NCBI RefSeq assembly: GCF_041146395.1
Contig: NW_027182939.1
Location: forward strand, 112,001 to 176,000
Source: Eulemur rufifrons
Taxonomy: Eukaryota > Chordata > Mammalia > Primates > Lemuridae
Direction: 5' to 3'
DNA length: 64,000 bases
Part shown: piece by piece, positions 1 through 12,051 of the stretch
Numbering within the stretch: the stretch's first letter is position 1
Layout of the letters: each line of letters begins with the position of its first letter
Position numbers and translations under genes: made by a program
The notes under the pieces: generated by a model
Told to the model about the DNA's origin: nothing
Seen by the model: only the letters and a program-made list of their open reading frames with translations
Databases searched by the model: none

Positions 1-508
1 TTTTTTTTGTGTGTGTGTGGTCGAGGTGGATGGGGGGGTCAGGCCCTCTGTCAGTTCGCTGGTTAACTATTATTATCCCCAGAGAGGAGAAGTGGGCATG
101 TGTTTGGCAGGTGAAAAAGGCGGATTCTGTTTCAGAGAATTAAACAGGATCCGAATGGTCATCTCATTCCTTTAAGAATTCTTTGCTTCATCAGCTGGGA
201 TTCCACCATGTTTCTATATACTCCTCTATGCGTGGGCACAGGTACCTGGCTTGTTCCAAGAATTATGCTGGAGAGTTTTCAAATTAACCAGTACGTTGAA
301 AATTATTTGCAGGTTTTCAGCGTTTCACCATAATTTTGATAACGTTTGTATGTCCCTCCTGAAACGCAAGAAGGCTGCGATGGACATAACTATGCTGAGG
401 AGTAGCTTACTTGGTGTTGCCTATTTTTGTTAGTGGAGACAGACAAGAAGCCATTCTTCTAAGTATGATCCCACCACCATTTTCCATTGTTTTAAAATGA
501 GGGAAATT
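1..508 (+). repeat. Left-edge partial satellite monomer, B/A chimera
   Basis: The window opens inside the poly-T run of a monomer. Its first part is B-like (GT run, 'gtggatgggggggtc', 'gggcatgtgtttggc'). From about 140 on it is A-like ('aattaaacaggatccg', 'catctcattcctttaagaat', 'ggcacaggtacctggc', 'gctggagagttttcaaatt'). The array therefore continues to the left of the window. Confidence 0.8.
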
Positions 509-3500
509 TTGCAAGTTAGCATTATAATTAGTAGCTGGAGGGTACTTTTTTGTTTTGTGGGGTTGGTCAGGATGGGTGTTCAGGCCCTCTGTCAGATCGC
601 TGGTTTGTTTTTATTATCCCCAGATAAGAGTAGTGGGCATGTGTTTGGCAGGTGAAAAGTGCGGATTCTGTTTCAGAGACTTAAACAGGATACGCATGGT
701 CATCTCATTCCTTTAAGAATCCTTTGCTTCATCAGCTGGGATTCCACCATGTTTCTATATACTCCTCTTTGCGTGGGAACAGGTAACTGGCTTGTTCCAA
801 GAAGTATTTCGCAGAGCTTTTCAATTAACCACTACGTTGAAAATTATTTGCAGGTTTTCAGCGTTTCACCATAATTTTGATAACGTTTGTATGTCCCTCT
901 TGAAACCCAAGAAGGCTGCGACAGACATAACTATGCTGAGGAGTAGCTGACTTGGTGTTGCCTATTTTTGTTAGTGGAACAGACAAGAAGCCATTCTTCT
1001 AAGTATGATCCAACCACCATTTTTCCATTGTTTTAAAATGCAGGGAAATTTTGCAAGTTAGCATTATATTTAGTAGCTGGAGGGTACTGTTTTTTTTTGT
1101 GTGTGTGATCGATGTGGATGGGGGGGTCAGGCCGTCTGTCAGTTCGCTGGTTAGTTTTTATTATCCCCAGAGAGGAGAAGTGGGCATGTGTTTGGCAGGT
1201 GAAAAGGGCGGATTCTGTTTCAGAGAATTAACGATGATCCCCATGGTCATCCCGTTCCTTTAATAATCCTTTACTTCATCAGCTGGATATCGACCATGGT
1301 TCTATATACTCCTCTTTGCGTGGGAACGGGTAACTGGCTTGTTCCAAGAAGTATGCCGCAGAGCTTTTCAATTAACCAATACGTTGAAAATTATTTGCAG
1401 GTGTTCAGCGTTTCACCATAATTGTGATAACGTGTGTTTGTGCCTCCTGAAACCCAAGAAGGCTGCGACGGACATAACTATGCTGAGGAGTAGCTGACTT
1501 GGTGTTGCCTATTTTTGTTAGTGGAGACTGACAAGAAGCCATTCTTCTAAGTATCATCCCACCACCATTTTTCCATTGTTTTAAAATGCAGGGAAATTTT
1601 GCAAGTTAGCATTATAATTAGTAGCTGGAGGGTACGGTTTTTTTTTTTTTGTGTGGTCGATGTGGATGGGGGGGTCAGGCCCTCTGTCAGTTCGCTGGTT
1701 AGTTTTTATTATCCCCAGAGAGGAGAAGTGGGCATGTGTTTGGCAGGTGAAAAGGGCGGATTCTGTTTCAGAGAATTAACGATGATCCCCATGGTCACCC
1801 GTTCCTTTAATAATCCTTTACTTCATCAGCTAGAAATCCACCATGGTTCTATATACTCCTCTTTGCGTGGGAACAGGTAACTGGCATGTTGCAAGAAGTA
1901 TGCCGCTGAGCTTTTCAATTAACCAGTACGTTGAAAATTATTTGCAGGTGTTCAGCGTTTCACCATAATTGTGACAACGTTTGTTTGTGCCTCCTGAAAC
2001 CCAAGAAGGCTGCGACGGCATAACTATGCTGAGGCGTAGCTGACTTGGTTTTGCCTATTTTTGTTAGTGGAGACTGACAAGAATCCATTCTTGTAAGTAT
2101 CATCTCACCATCATTTTTCCATTGTTTAAAAAGGCAGGAAAACTTTGCAAGTTAGCATTATAATTAGTAGCTGGAGGCTACGGTGTTTTTTTTTTTTTTT
2201 TTTTCCTGTGGGATCGGTGTGGATGTGTTGGTCAGGCCCTCTGTCAGTTCCCCGGTTGGTTTTTATTATCCCCAGAGAGGAGAAGTGGGTATTAGTATGG
2301 CAGGTGAAAACTGCGGATCTGTATCAGAGAATTAAACAGGATCCGCATGGTAATCCCGTTCCTTTAAGAATCCTTTGCTTCATGACCTGGGAATCCACCA
2401 TGGTTCTATATACTTGTCTATGCGTGGGCACAGGAAACTGGCTAGTTCCAAGAAGTATGCCTCAGAGCTTTTCAATGAACCAGTATGTTGACAATCCTTT
2501 GCAGGTTTTCAGCGTTTCACCATAATTGTGATAACGTGTGTATGTGCCTACTGAAACCAAATATGGCTGCTACGAACATAACTATGCTGAGGTGTAGCTG
2601 ACTTGGTGTTGCCTATTTTTGTTAGTGGAGACTGACAAGAAGCCATTCTTCTAAGTGTCATCCCACCACCATTTTTCCATTGTTTTAAAATGCAGGGAAA
2701 TTTTGCAAGTTAGCATTATAATTAGTAGCTGTAGGCTACGGTGTTTTTTTTTTTGTGTGGTCGATGTGGATGGTGGGGGTCAGGCCCTCTCTGAGTTCGC
2801 TGGTTAGTTTTTATTATCCCCAGAGAGGAGAAGTGGGCATGTGTTTGGCAGGTGAAAAGGGCGGATTCTGTTTCAGAGAATTAACGATGATCCCAATGGT
2901 CATCCCTTTCCTTTAATAATCCTTTACTTCATCAGCTGGAAATCCACCATGGTTCTCTATACTCCTCTTTGCGTGGGAACAGGTAACTGCCTTTTTCCCA
3001 GAAGTATGCCGCAGAGCTTTTCAATTAATCACTACGTTGAAAATTATTTGCAGGTGTTCAGCGTTTCACCATAATTGTGATAACGTTTGTTTGTGCCTCC
3101 TGAAACCCAAGAATGCTGCGATGGACATAGCTATGCTGAGGAGTAGCTGACTTGGTGTTGCCTATTTTTGTTAGTGGAGACTGACAAGAAGCCATTCTTG
3201 TAAGTATCATCTCACCATCATTTTTCCTTTGTTTAAAAATGCAGGAAAATTTTGCAAGTTAGCATTATAATTAGTAGCTGGAGGCTACGGTGTTTTTTTT
3301 TTTTTTTCCTGTGGGGTCGGTGTGGATGTGTTGGTCCGGCCCTTTGTCAGTTCGCTGGTTTGTTTTTATTATTCCCAGAGAGGAGAAGTGGGTATTAGTA
3401 TGGCAGGTGTAAACTGCGGATCTGTTTCAGAGAATTAAACAGGATCCGCATGGTAATCCCGTTCCTTTAAGAATCATTTGCTTCATGAGCTGGGAATCCA

Positions 3501-3805
3501 CCATGGTTCTATATACTTGTCTACGCGTGGGCACAGGAAACTGGCTAGTTCCAAGAAGTATGCCTCAGAGCTTTTCAATTAACCAGTATGTTGACAATCC
3601 TTTGCAGGTTTTCAGCGTTTCACCATAATTGTGATAACGTGTGTATGTGCCTACTGAAACCAAATATGGCTGCTACGAACATAACTATGCTGAGGTGTAG
3701 CTGACTTGGTGTTGCCTATTTTTGTCAGTGGAGACTGACAAGAAGCCATTCTTCTAAGTATCATCCCACCATCATTTCTCCATTGTTTAAAAATGCAGGG
3801 AAATT
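509..3805 (+). repeat. Satellite block 1: A-B-B-C-B'-C
   Basis: Monomer starts are 509 (A), 1051 (B), 1599 (B), 2145 (C), 2703 (B') and 3252 (C). Class A has 'ttttttgttttgtgggg', 'gatgggtgttcagg', 'agtagtgggc' and 'aagtgcggattctg'. Class B has 'gtgtggtcgatgtggatgg', 'gggcggattctg' and 'aattaacgatgatcccc'. Class C has a long poly-T ending in 'cctgtgggg', 'gatgtgttggtc', 'aactgcggatctg' and 'accaaatatggctgctac'. B' has a C-like start ('gtaggctacggtgtttt') followed by B sequence. The block is six monomers, about 3297 bp. Confidence 0.85.
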
Positions 3806-6800
3806 TTACACATTTTCATCATAATTAGTAGCTGGAGGGTACTTTTTTGTTTTGTGGGGTCGGTCAGGATGGGTGTTCAGGCCCTCTGTCAGATCGCTGG
3901 TTTGTTTTTATTATCCCCAGGGAAGAGTAGTGGGCATGTGTTTGGCAGGTGAAAAGTGCGGATTCTGTTTCAGAGAATTAAACAGGATCCGCATGGTCAT
4001 CTCATTCCTTTAAGAATCCTTTGCTTCATCAGCTGGGATTCCACCATGTTTCTATATACTCCTCTATGCGTGGGCACAGGTACCTGGCTTGTTCCAAGAA
4101 GTATGCTGGAGAGTTTTCAAATTAACCAGTACGTTGAAAATTATTTGCAGGTTTTCAGCGTTTCACCATAATTTTGATAACGTTTGTATGTCCCTCCTGA
4201 AACCCAAGAAGGCTGCGACGGACATAACTATGCTGAGGAGTAGCTGACTTGGTGTTGCCTATTTTTGTTAGTGGAGACTGACAAGAAGCCATTCTTCTAA
4301 GTATCATCCCACCACCATTTTTCCATTGTTTTAAAATGCAGGGAAATTTTGCAAGTTAGCATTATAATTAGTAGCTGGAGGGTACGGTTTTTTTTTGTGT
4401 GTGTGGTCGATGCAGATGGGGTGGGGTCAGGCCCTCTGTCAGTTCGCTGGTTAGTTTTTATTATCCCCAGAGAGGAGAAGTGGGCATGTGTGTGGCAGGT
4501 GAAAAGGGCGGATTCTGTTTCAGAGAATTAACGATGATCCCCATGGTCATCCCGTTCCTTTAATAATCCTTTACTTCATCAGCTGGAAATCCACCATGGT
4601 TCTCTATACTCCTCTTTGCGTGGGAACAGGTAACTGGCTTGTTCCAAGAAGTATGTCTCAGAGCTTTTCAATTAACCGGTACGTTGAAAATTATTTGCAG
4701 GTGTTCAGCGTTTCACCATAATTGTGATAACGTTTGTTTGTGCCTCCAGAAACCCAAGAAGGCTGCGACGGACATAACTATGCTGAGGCGTAGCTGACTT
4801 GATTTTGCCTATTTTTGTTAGTGGAGACTGACAAGAATCCATTCTTGTAAGTATCATCTCACCATCATTTTTCCATTGTTTAAAAAGGCAGGAAAACTTT
4901 GCAAGTTAGCATTATAATTAGTAGCTGGAGGCTACGGTGTTTTTTTTTTTTTTTTTTCCTGTGGGATCGGTGTGGATGTGTTGGTCAGGCCCTCTGTCAG
5001 TTCCCCGGTTGGTTTTTATTATCCCCAGAGAGGAGAAGTGGGTATTAGTATGGCCGGTGAAAACTGCGGATCTGTATCAGAGAATTAAACAGGATCCGCA
5101 TGGTAATCCCGTTCCTTTAAGAATCCTTTGCTTCATGACCTGGGAATCCACCATGGTTCTATATACTTGTCTATGCGTGGGCACAGGAAACTGGCTAGTT
5201 CCAAGAAGTATGCCTCAGAGCTTTTCAATGAACCAGTATGTTGACAATCCTTTGCAGGTTTTCAGCGTTTCACCATAATTGTGATAACGTGTGTATGTGC
5301 CTACTGAAACCAAATATGGCTGCTACGAACATAACTATGCTGAGGTGTAGCTGACTTGGTGTTGCCTATTTTTGTTAGTGGAGACTGACAAGAAGCCATT
5401 CTTCTAAGTGTCATCCCACCACCATTTTTCCATTGTTTTAAAATGCAGGGAAATTTTGCAAGTTAGCATTATAATTAGTAGCTGTAGGCTACGGTGTTTT
5501 TTTTTTTGTGTGGTCGATGTGGATGGTGGGGGTCAGGCCCTCTCTCAGTTCGCTGGTTAGTTTTTATTATCCCCAGAGAGGAGAAGTGGGCATGTGTTTG
5601 GCAGGTGAAAAGGGCGGATTCTGTTTCAGAGAATTAACGATGATCCCCATGGTCATCCCTTTCCTTTAATAATCCTTTACTTCATCAGCTGGAAATCCAC
5701 CATGGTTCTCTATACTCCTCTTTGCGTGGGAACAGGTAACTGCCTTTTTCCCAGAAGTATGCCGCAGAGCTTTTCAATTAATCACTACGTTGAAAATTAT
5801 TTGCAGGTGTTCAGCGTTTCACCATAATTGTGATAACGTTTGTTTGTGCCTCCTGAAACCCAAGAATGCTGCGATGGACATAGCTATGCTGAGGAGTAGC
5901 TGACTTGGTGTTGCCTATTTTTGTTAGTGGAGACTGACAAGAAGCCATTCTTCTAAGTATCATCCCAGCACCATTTTTCCATTGTTTTAAAATGCAGGGA
6001 AATTTTGCAAGTTAGCATTATAATTAGTAGCTGGAGGGTACGGTTTTTTTTTTTGTGTGGTCGATGTCGATGGTGGGGGTCAGGCCCTCTGTCAGTACGC
6101 TCGTTAGTTTTTATTATCCCCAGAGACTTGAAGTAGGCATGTGTTTAGCAGGTTAAAAGGGCGGATTCTGTTTCAGAGAATTAGCGATGATCCCCATGGT
6201 CATCCCATTCCTTTAATAATCCTTTACTTCATCAGCTGGAAATCCACCATGGTTCTATATACTCCTGTTTGAGTGGGAACAGGTAACTGGCTTGTTCCAA
6301 GAAGTATGCCGCAGAGCTTTTCAAATAACCATTACGTTCAAAATTATTTGCAGGTGTTCAGCGTTTCACCATAATTGTGAGAACGTTTGTTTGTGCCTCC
6401 TGAAACCCAGGAAGGCTGCGACGGACATAACTATGCTGAGGCGTAGCTGACTTGGTTTTGCCTATTTTTGTTAGTGGAGTCTGACAAGAATCCATTCTTG
6501 TAAGTATCATCTCACCATCATTTTTCCTTTGTTTAAAAATGCAGGAAAATTTTGCAAGTTAGCATTATAATTAGTAGCTGGAGGCTACGGTGTTTTTTTT
6601 TTTTTTTTTTCCTGTGGGGTCGGTGTGGATGTGTTGGTCCGGCCCTTTGTCAGTTCGCTGGTTTGTTTTTATTATTCCCAGAGAGGAGAAGTGGGTATTA
6701 GTATGGCAGGTGTAAACTGCGGATCTGTTTCAGAGAATTAAACAGGATCCGCATGGTAATCCCGTTCCTTTAAGAATCATTTGCTTCATGAGCTGGGAAT

Positions 6801-7108
6801 CCACCATGGTTCTATATACTTGTCTACCCGTGGGCACAGGAAACTGGCTAGTTCCAAGAAGTATGCCTCAGAGCTTTTCAATTAACCAGTATGTTGACAA
6901 TCCTTTGCAGGTTTTCAGCGTTTCACCATAATTGTGATAACGTGTGTATGTGCCTACTGAAACCAAATATGGCTGCTACGAACATAACTATGCTGAGGTG
7001 TAGCTGACTTGGTGTTGCCTATTTTTGTCAGTGGAGACTGACAAGAAGCCATTCTTCTAAGTATCATCCCACCATCATTTCTTCATTGTTTAAAAATGCT
7101 GGGAAATT
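3806..7108 (+). repeat. Satellite block 2: A-B-C-B'-B-C
   Basis: Monomer starts are 3806 (A), 4349 (B), 4899 (C), 5456 (B'), 6005 (B) and 6552 (C). It is again six monomers, 3303 bp. The C-B' pair at 4899-6004 is almost identical to 2145-3251, and the C-A pair 6552-7651 is almost identical to 3252-4348. The extra B at 6005 separates these two matching parts. The B at 4349 ('gatgcagatggggtgggg', 'aaccggtacg', 'gcctccagaaaccc') instead matches the one at 8202. Confidence 0.85.
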
Positions 7109-9310
7109 TTACACATTTTCATTATAATTAGTAGCTGGAGGGTACTTTTTTGTTTTGTGGGGTCGGTCAGGATGGGTGTTCAGGCCCTCTGTCAGATCGC
7201 TGGTTTGTTTTTATTATCCCCAGGGAAGAGTAGTGGGCATGTGTTTGGCAGGTGAAAAGTGCGGATTCTGTTTCAGAGAATTAAACAGGATACGCATGGT
7301 CATCTCATTCCTTTAAGAATCCTTTGCTTCATCAGCTGGGATTCCACCATGTTTCTATATACTCCTCTATGCGTGGGCACAGGTACCTGGCTTGTTCCAA
7401 GAAGTATGCTGGAGAGTTTTCAAATTAACCAGTACGTTGAAAATTATTTGCAGGTTTTCAGCGTTTCACCATAATTTTGATAACGTTTGTATGTCCCTCC
7501 TGAAACCCAAGAAGGCTGCGACGGACATAACTATGCTGAGGAGTAGCTGACTTGGTGTTGCCTATTTTTGTTAGTGGAGACTGACAAGAAGCCATTCTTC
7601 TAAGTATCATCCCACCACCATTTTTCCATTGTTTTAAAATGCAGGGAAATTTTGCAAGTTAGCATTATAATTAGTAGCTGTAGGCTACGGTGTTTTTTTT
7701 TTTTGTGTGGTCGATGTGGATGGTCGGGGTCAGGCCCTCTGTCAGTTCGCTGGTTAGTTTTTATTATCCCCAGAGAGGAGAAGTGGGCATGTGTTTGGCA
7801 GGTGAAAAGGGCGGATTCTGTTTCAGAGAATTAACGATGATCCCCATGGTCATCCCATTCCTTTAATAATCCTTTACTTCATCAGCTGGAAATCCACCAT
7901 GTTTCTATATACTCCTGTTTGCGTGGGAACAGGTAACTGGCTTCTTCCAAGAAGTATGCCGCAGAGCTTTTCAATTAACCAGTACGTTGAAAATTATTTG
8001 CAGGTGTTCAGCGTTTCACCATAATTGTGATAACGTGTGTTTGTGCCTCCTGAAATCCAAGAAGGCTGCGACGGACATAACTATGCTGAGGAGTAGCTGA
8101 CTTGTTGTTGCCTATTTTTGTTAGTGGAGACTGACAAGAAGCCATTCTTCTAAGTATCATCACACCACCATTTTTCCATTGTTTTAAAATGCAGGGAAAT
8201 TTTGCAAGTTAGCATTATAATAAGTAGCTGGAGGGTACGGTTTTTTTTGTGTGTGTGGTCGATGCGGATGGGGTGGGGTCAGGCCCTCTGTCAGTTCGCT
8301 GGTTAGTTTTTATTATCCCCAGAGAGGAGAAGTGGGCATGTGTGTGGCAGGTGAAAAGGGCGGATTCTGTTTCAGAGAATTAACGATGATCCCCATGGTC
8401 ATCCCGTTCCTTTAATAATCCTTTACTTCATCAGCTGGAAATCCACCATGGTTCTCTATACTCCTCTTTGCGTGGGAACAGGTAACTGGCTTGTTCCAAG
8501 AAGTATGTCGCAGAGCTTTTCAATTAACCGGTACGTTGAAAATTATTTGCAGGTGTTCAGCGTTTCACCATAATTGTGATAACGTTTGTTTGTGCCTCCA
8601 GAAACCCAAGAAGGCTGCGACGGACATAACTATGCTGAGGCGTAGCTGACTTGATTTTGCCTATTTTTGTTAGTGGAGACTGACAAGAAGCCATTCTTCT
8701 AAGTATCATCTCACCATCATTTTTCCATTGTTTAAAAATGCAGGAAAATTTTGCAAGTTAGCATTATAATTAGTAGCTGGAGGCTACGGTGTTTTTTTTT
8801 TTTTTTTTTTTTCCTGTGGGGTCGGAGTGAATGTGTTGGACAGGCCCTCTGTCAGTTCCCCGGTTGGTTTTTGTTATCCCCAGAGAGGAGAAGTGGGTAT
8901 TAGTATGGCAGGTGAAAACTGCCGATCTGTTTCAGAGAATTAAACAGGATCCGTATGGTAATCCCGTTCCTTTAAGAATCCTTTGCTTCATGAGCTGGGA
9001 ATCCACCATGGTTCTATATACTTGTCCACGCGTGGGCACAGGAAACTGGCTAGTTCCAAGAAGTATGCCGCAGAGCTTTTCAATTAACCAGTATGTTGAC
9101 AATCCTTTGCAGGTTTTCAGCGTTTCACCATAATTGTGATAACGTGTGTATGTGCCTACTGAAACCAAATATGGCTGCTACGGACATAACTATGCTGAGG
9201 CGTAGCTGACTTGATGTTGCCTATTTTTGTCAGTGGAGACTGACAAGAACCCATTCTTCTAAGTATCATCCCACCATCATTTCTCCATTGTTTAAAAATG
9301 CAGGGAAATT
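7109..9310 (+). repeat. Satellite block 3: A-B'-B-C
   Basis: Monomer starts are 7109 (A), 7652 (B', 'gtaggctacggtg' start), 8202 (B) and 8751 (C). The C monomer has a poly-T run of about 22 nt, among the longest in the array. This is the shortest block, four monomers. Confidence 0.83.
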
Positions 9311-12051
9311 TTGCAAATTGGCATTATAATTAGTAGCTGGAGGGTACTTTTTTGTTTTGTGGGGTCAGTCAGGATGGGTGTTCAGGCCCTCTGTCAGATC
9401 GCTGGTTTGTTTTTATTATCCCCAGAGAAGAGTAGTGGGCATGTGTTTGGCAGGTGAAAAGTGCGGATTCTGTTTCAGAGAATTAAACAGGATCCGCATG
9501 GTCATCTCATTCCTTTAAGAATCCTTTGCTTCCTCAGCTGGGATTCCACCATGTTTCTATATACTCCTCTATGCGTGAGCACAGGTACCTGGCTTGTTCC
9601 AAGAATTATGTTGGAGAGTTTTCAAATTAACCAGTACATTGAAAATTATTTTCAGGTTTTCATCGTTTCATCATAATTTTGATAACGTTTGTATGTCCCT
9701 CCTGAAACCCAAGAAGGCTGCGACGGACATAACTATGCTGAGGAGTAGCTGACTTCGTGTTGCCTATTTTTGTTAGTGGAGACAGACAAGAAGCCATTCT
9801 TCTAAGTATGATCCCACCACCATTTTTCCATTGTTTTAAAATGCAGGGAAATTTTGCAAGTTAGCATTATAATTAGTAGCTGGAGGGTACGGTTTTTTTT
9901 TGTGTGTGTGGTCGATGTGGATGCGGGGGGTCAGGCCCTCTGTCAGTTCGTTTCTTAGTTTTTATTATCCCCAGAGAGGAGAAGTGGGCATGTGTTTGGC
10001 AGGTGAAAAGGGCGGATTCTGTTTCAGAGAATTAACGATGATCCCCATGGTCATCCCATTCCTTTAATAATCCTTTACTTCATCAGCTGGATATCCACCA
10101 TGGTTCTATATACTCCTGTTTGCGTGGGAACAGGTAACTGGCTTGTTCCAAGAAGTATGCCGCAGAGCTTTTCAATTAACCACTACCTTGAAAATTATTT
10201 GCAGGTGTTCAGCGTTTCACCATAATTGTGATAACGTTTGTTTGTGCCTCCTGAAACCCAGGAAGTCTGCGATGGACATAGCTATGCTGAGGAGTAGCTG
10301 ACTTAGTGTTGCCTATTTTTGTTAGTGGAGACTGACAAGAAGCCATTCTTCTAAGTATCATCCCACCACCATTTTTCCATTGTTTTAAAATGCAGGGATA
10401 TTTTGCAAGTTAGCATTATAATTAGTAGCTGGAGGGTACGGTTTTTTTTTGTGTGTGGTCGATGTGGATGGTGGGGGTCAGGCCCTCTGTCAGTTCGCTG
10501 GTTAGTTTTTATTATCCCCAGAGAGGAGAAGTGGGCATGTGTTTGGCAGGTGAAAAGGGCGGATTCTGTTTCAGGGAATTAACGATGATCCCCATGGTCA
10601 TCCCGTTCCTTTAATAATCCTTTACTTCATCAGCTGGAAATCCACCATGGTTCTATATACTCCTATTTGCGTGGGAACAGGTAACTGCCTTGTTCCAAGA
10701 AGTATGCCGCAGAGCTTTTTAATTAACCACTACGTTGAAAATTATTTGCAGGTGTTCAGCGTTTCACCATAATCGTGAGAACCTTTGTTTGTGCCTCCTG
10801 AAACCCAAGAATGCTGCGACGGACATAACTATGCTGAGGCGTAGCTGACTTGGTGTTGCCTATTTTTGTTAGTGGAGACTGACAAGAAGCCATTCTTCTA
10901 AGTATCATCCACCACCATTTTTCCATTGTTTTAAAATGCAGGGAAATTTTGCAAGTTAGCATTATAATTAGTAGCTGGAGGGTACGGTTTTTTTTTTTTG
11001 TGTGGTCGATGTGGATGGTGGGGGTCAGGCCTTCTGTCAGTTCGCTGGTTGGTTTTTATTATCCCCAGAGAGGAGAAGTGGGCATGTGTTTGGCAGGTGA
11101 AAAGGGCGGATTCTGTTTCAGAGAATTAACGATGATCCCCAGGTCATCCCCTTCCTTTAATAATCCTTTACTTCATCAGCTGGAAATCCACCATGGTTCT
11201 ATATACTCCTCTTTGCGATGGAACAGGTAACTGGCTTGTTCAAAGAAGTATGCCGCAGAGCTTTTCAACTAACCACTACGTTGAAAATTATTGGCAGGTG
11301 TTCAGCGTTTCACCATAATTGTGAGAACCTTTGTTTGTGCGTCCTGAAACCCAAGAAGGCTGCGATGGACATAACTATGCTGAGGCGTAGCTGACTTGGT
11401 TTTGCCTATTTTTGTTAGTGGAGACTGACAAGAATCCATTCTTGTAAGTATCATCTCACCATCATTTTTCCATTGTTTAAAAATGCAGGAAAATTTTGCA
11501 AGTTAGCATTATAATTAGTAGCTGGAGGCTACGGTGTTTTTTGTTTTTTTTTTCCTGTGGGGTCGGTGTGGATGTGTTGGTCAGGCCCTCTGTCAGTTCC
11601 CCGGTTGGTTTTTACTATCCCCAGAGAGGAGAAGTGGGTATTAGTATGGCAGGTGAAAACTGCGGATGTGTTTCAGTGAATTAAACAGGATCCGCATGGT
11701 AATCCAGTTCCTTTAACAATGCTTTGCTTCATGAGCTGGGAATCCACCATGGTTCTATATACTTGTCCACGCGTGGGCACAGGAAACTGGCTAGTTCCAA
11801 GAAGTATTCCTCAGAGCTTTTCAATTAACCAGTATGTTGACAATCCTTTGCAGGTTTTCAGCGTTTCACCATAATTGTGATAACGTGTGTATGTGCCTAC
11901 TGAATCCAAATATGGCTGCTACGGACATAACTATGCTGAGGCGTAGCTGACTTGGTGTTGCCTATTTTTGTCAGTGGAGACTGACAAGAAGCCATTCTTC
12001 TAAGTATCATCTCACCATCATTTCTCCATTGTTTAAAAATGCAAGGAAATT
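9311..12051 (+). repeat. Satellite block 4: A-B-B-B-C
   Basis: Monomer starts are 9311 (A), 9854, 10403 and 10949 (B), and 11496 (C). The C monomer carries an interrupted T run ('ttttttgttttttttt') and 'gcggatgtgtttcag'. Both features recur in the C monomer at 14791, 3295 bp away, which marks an inter-block duplication. Confidence 0.83.
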
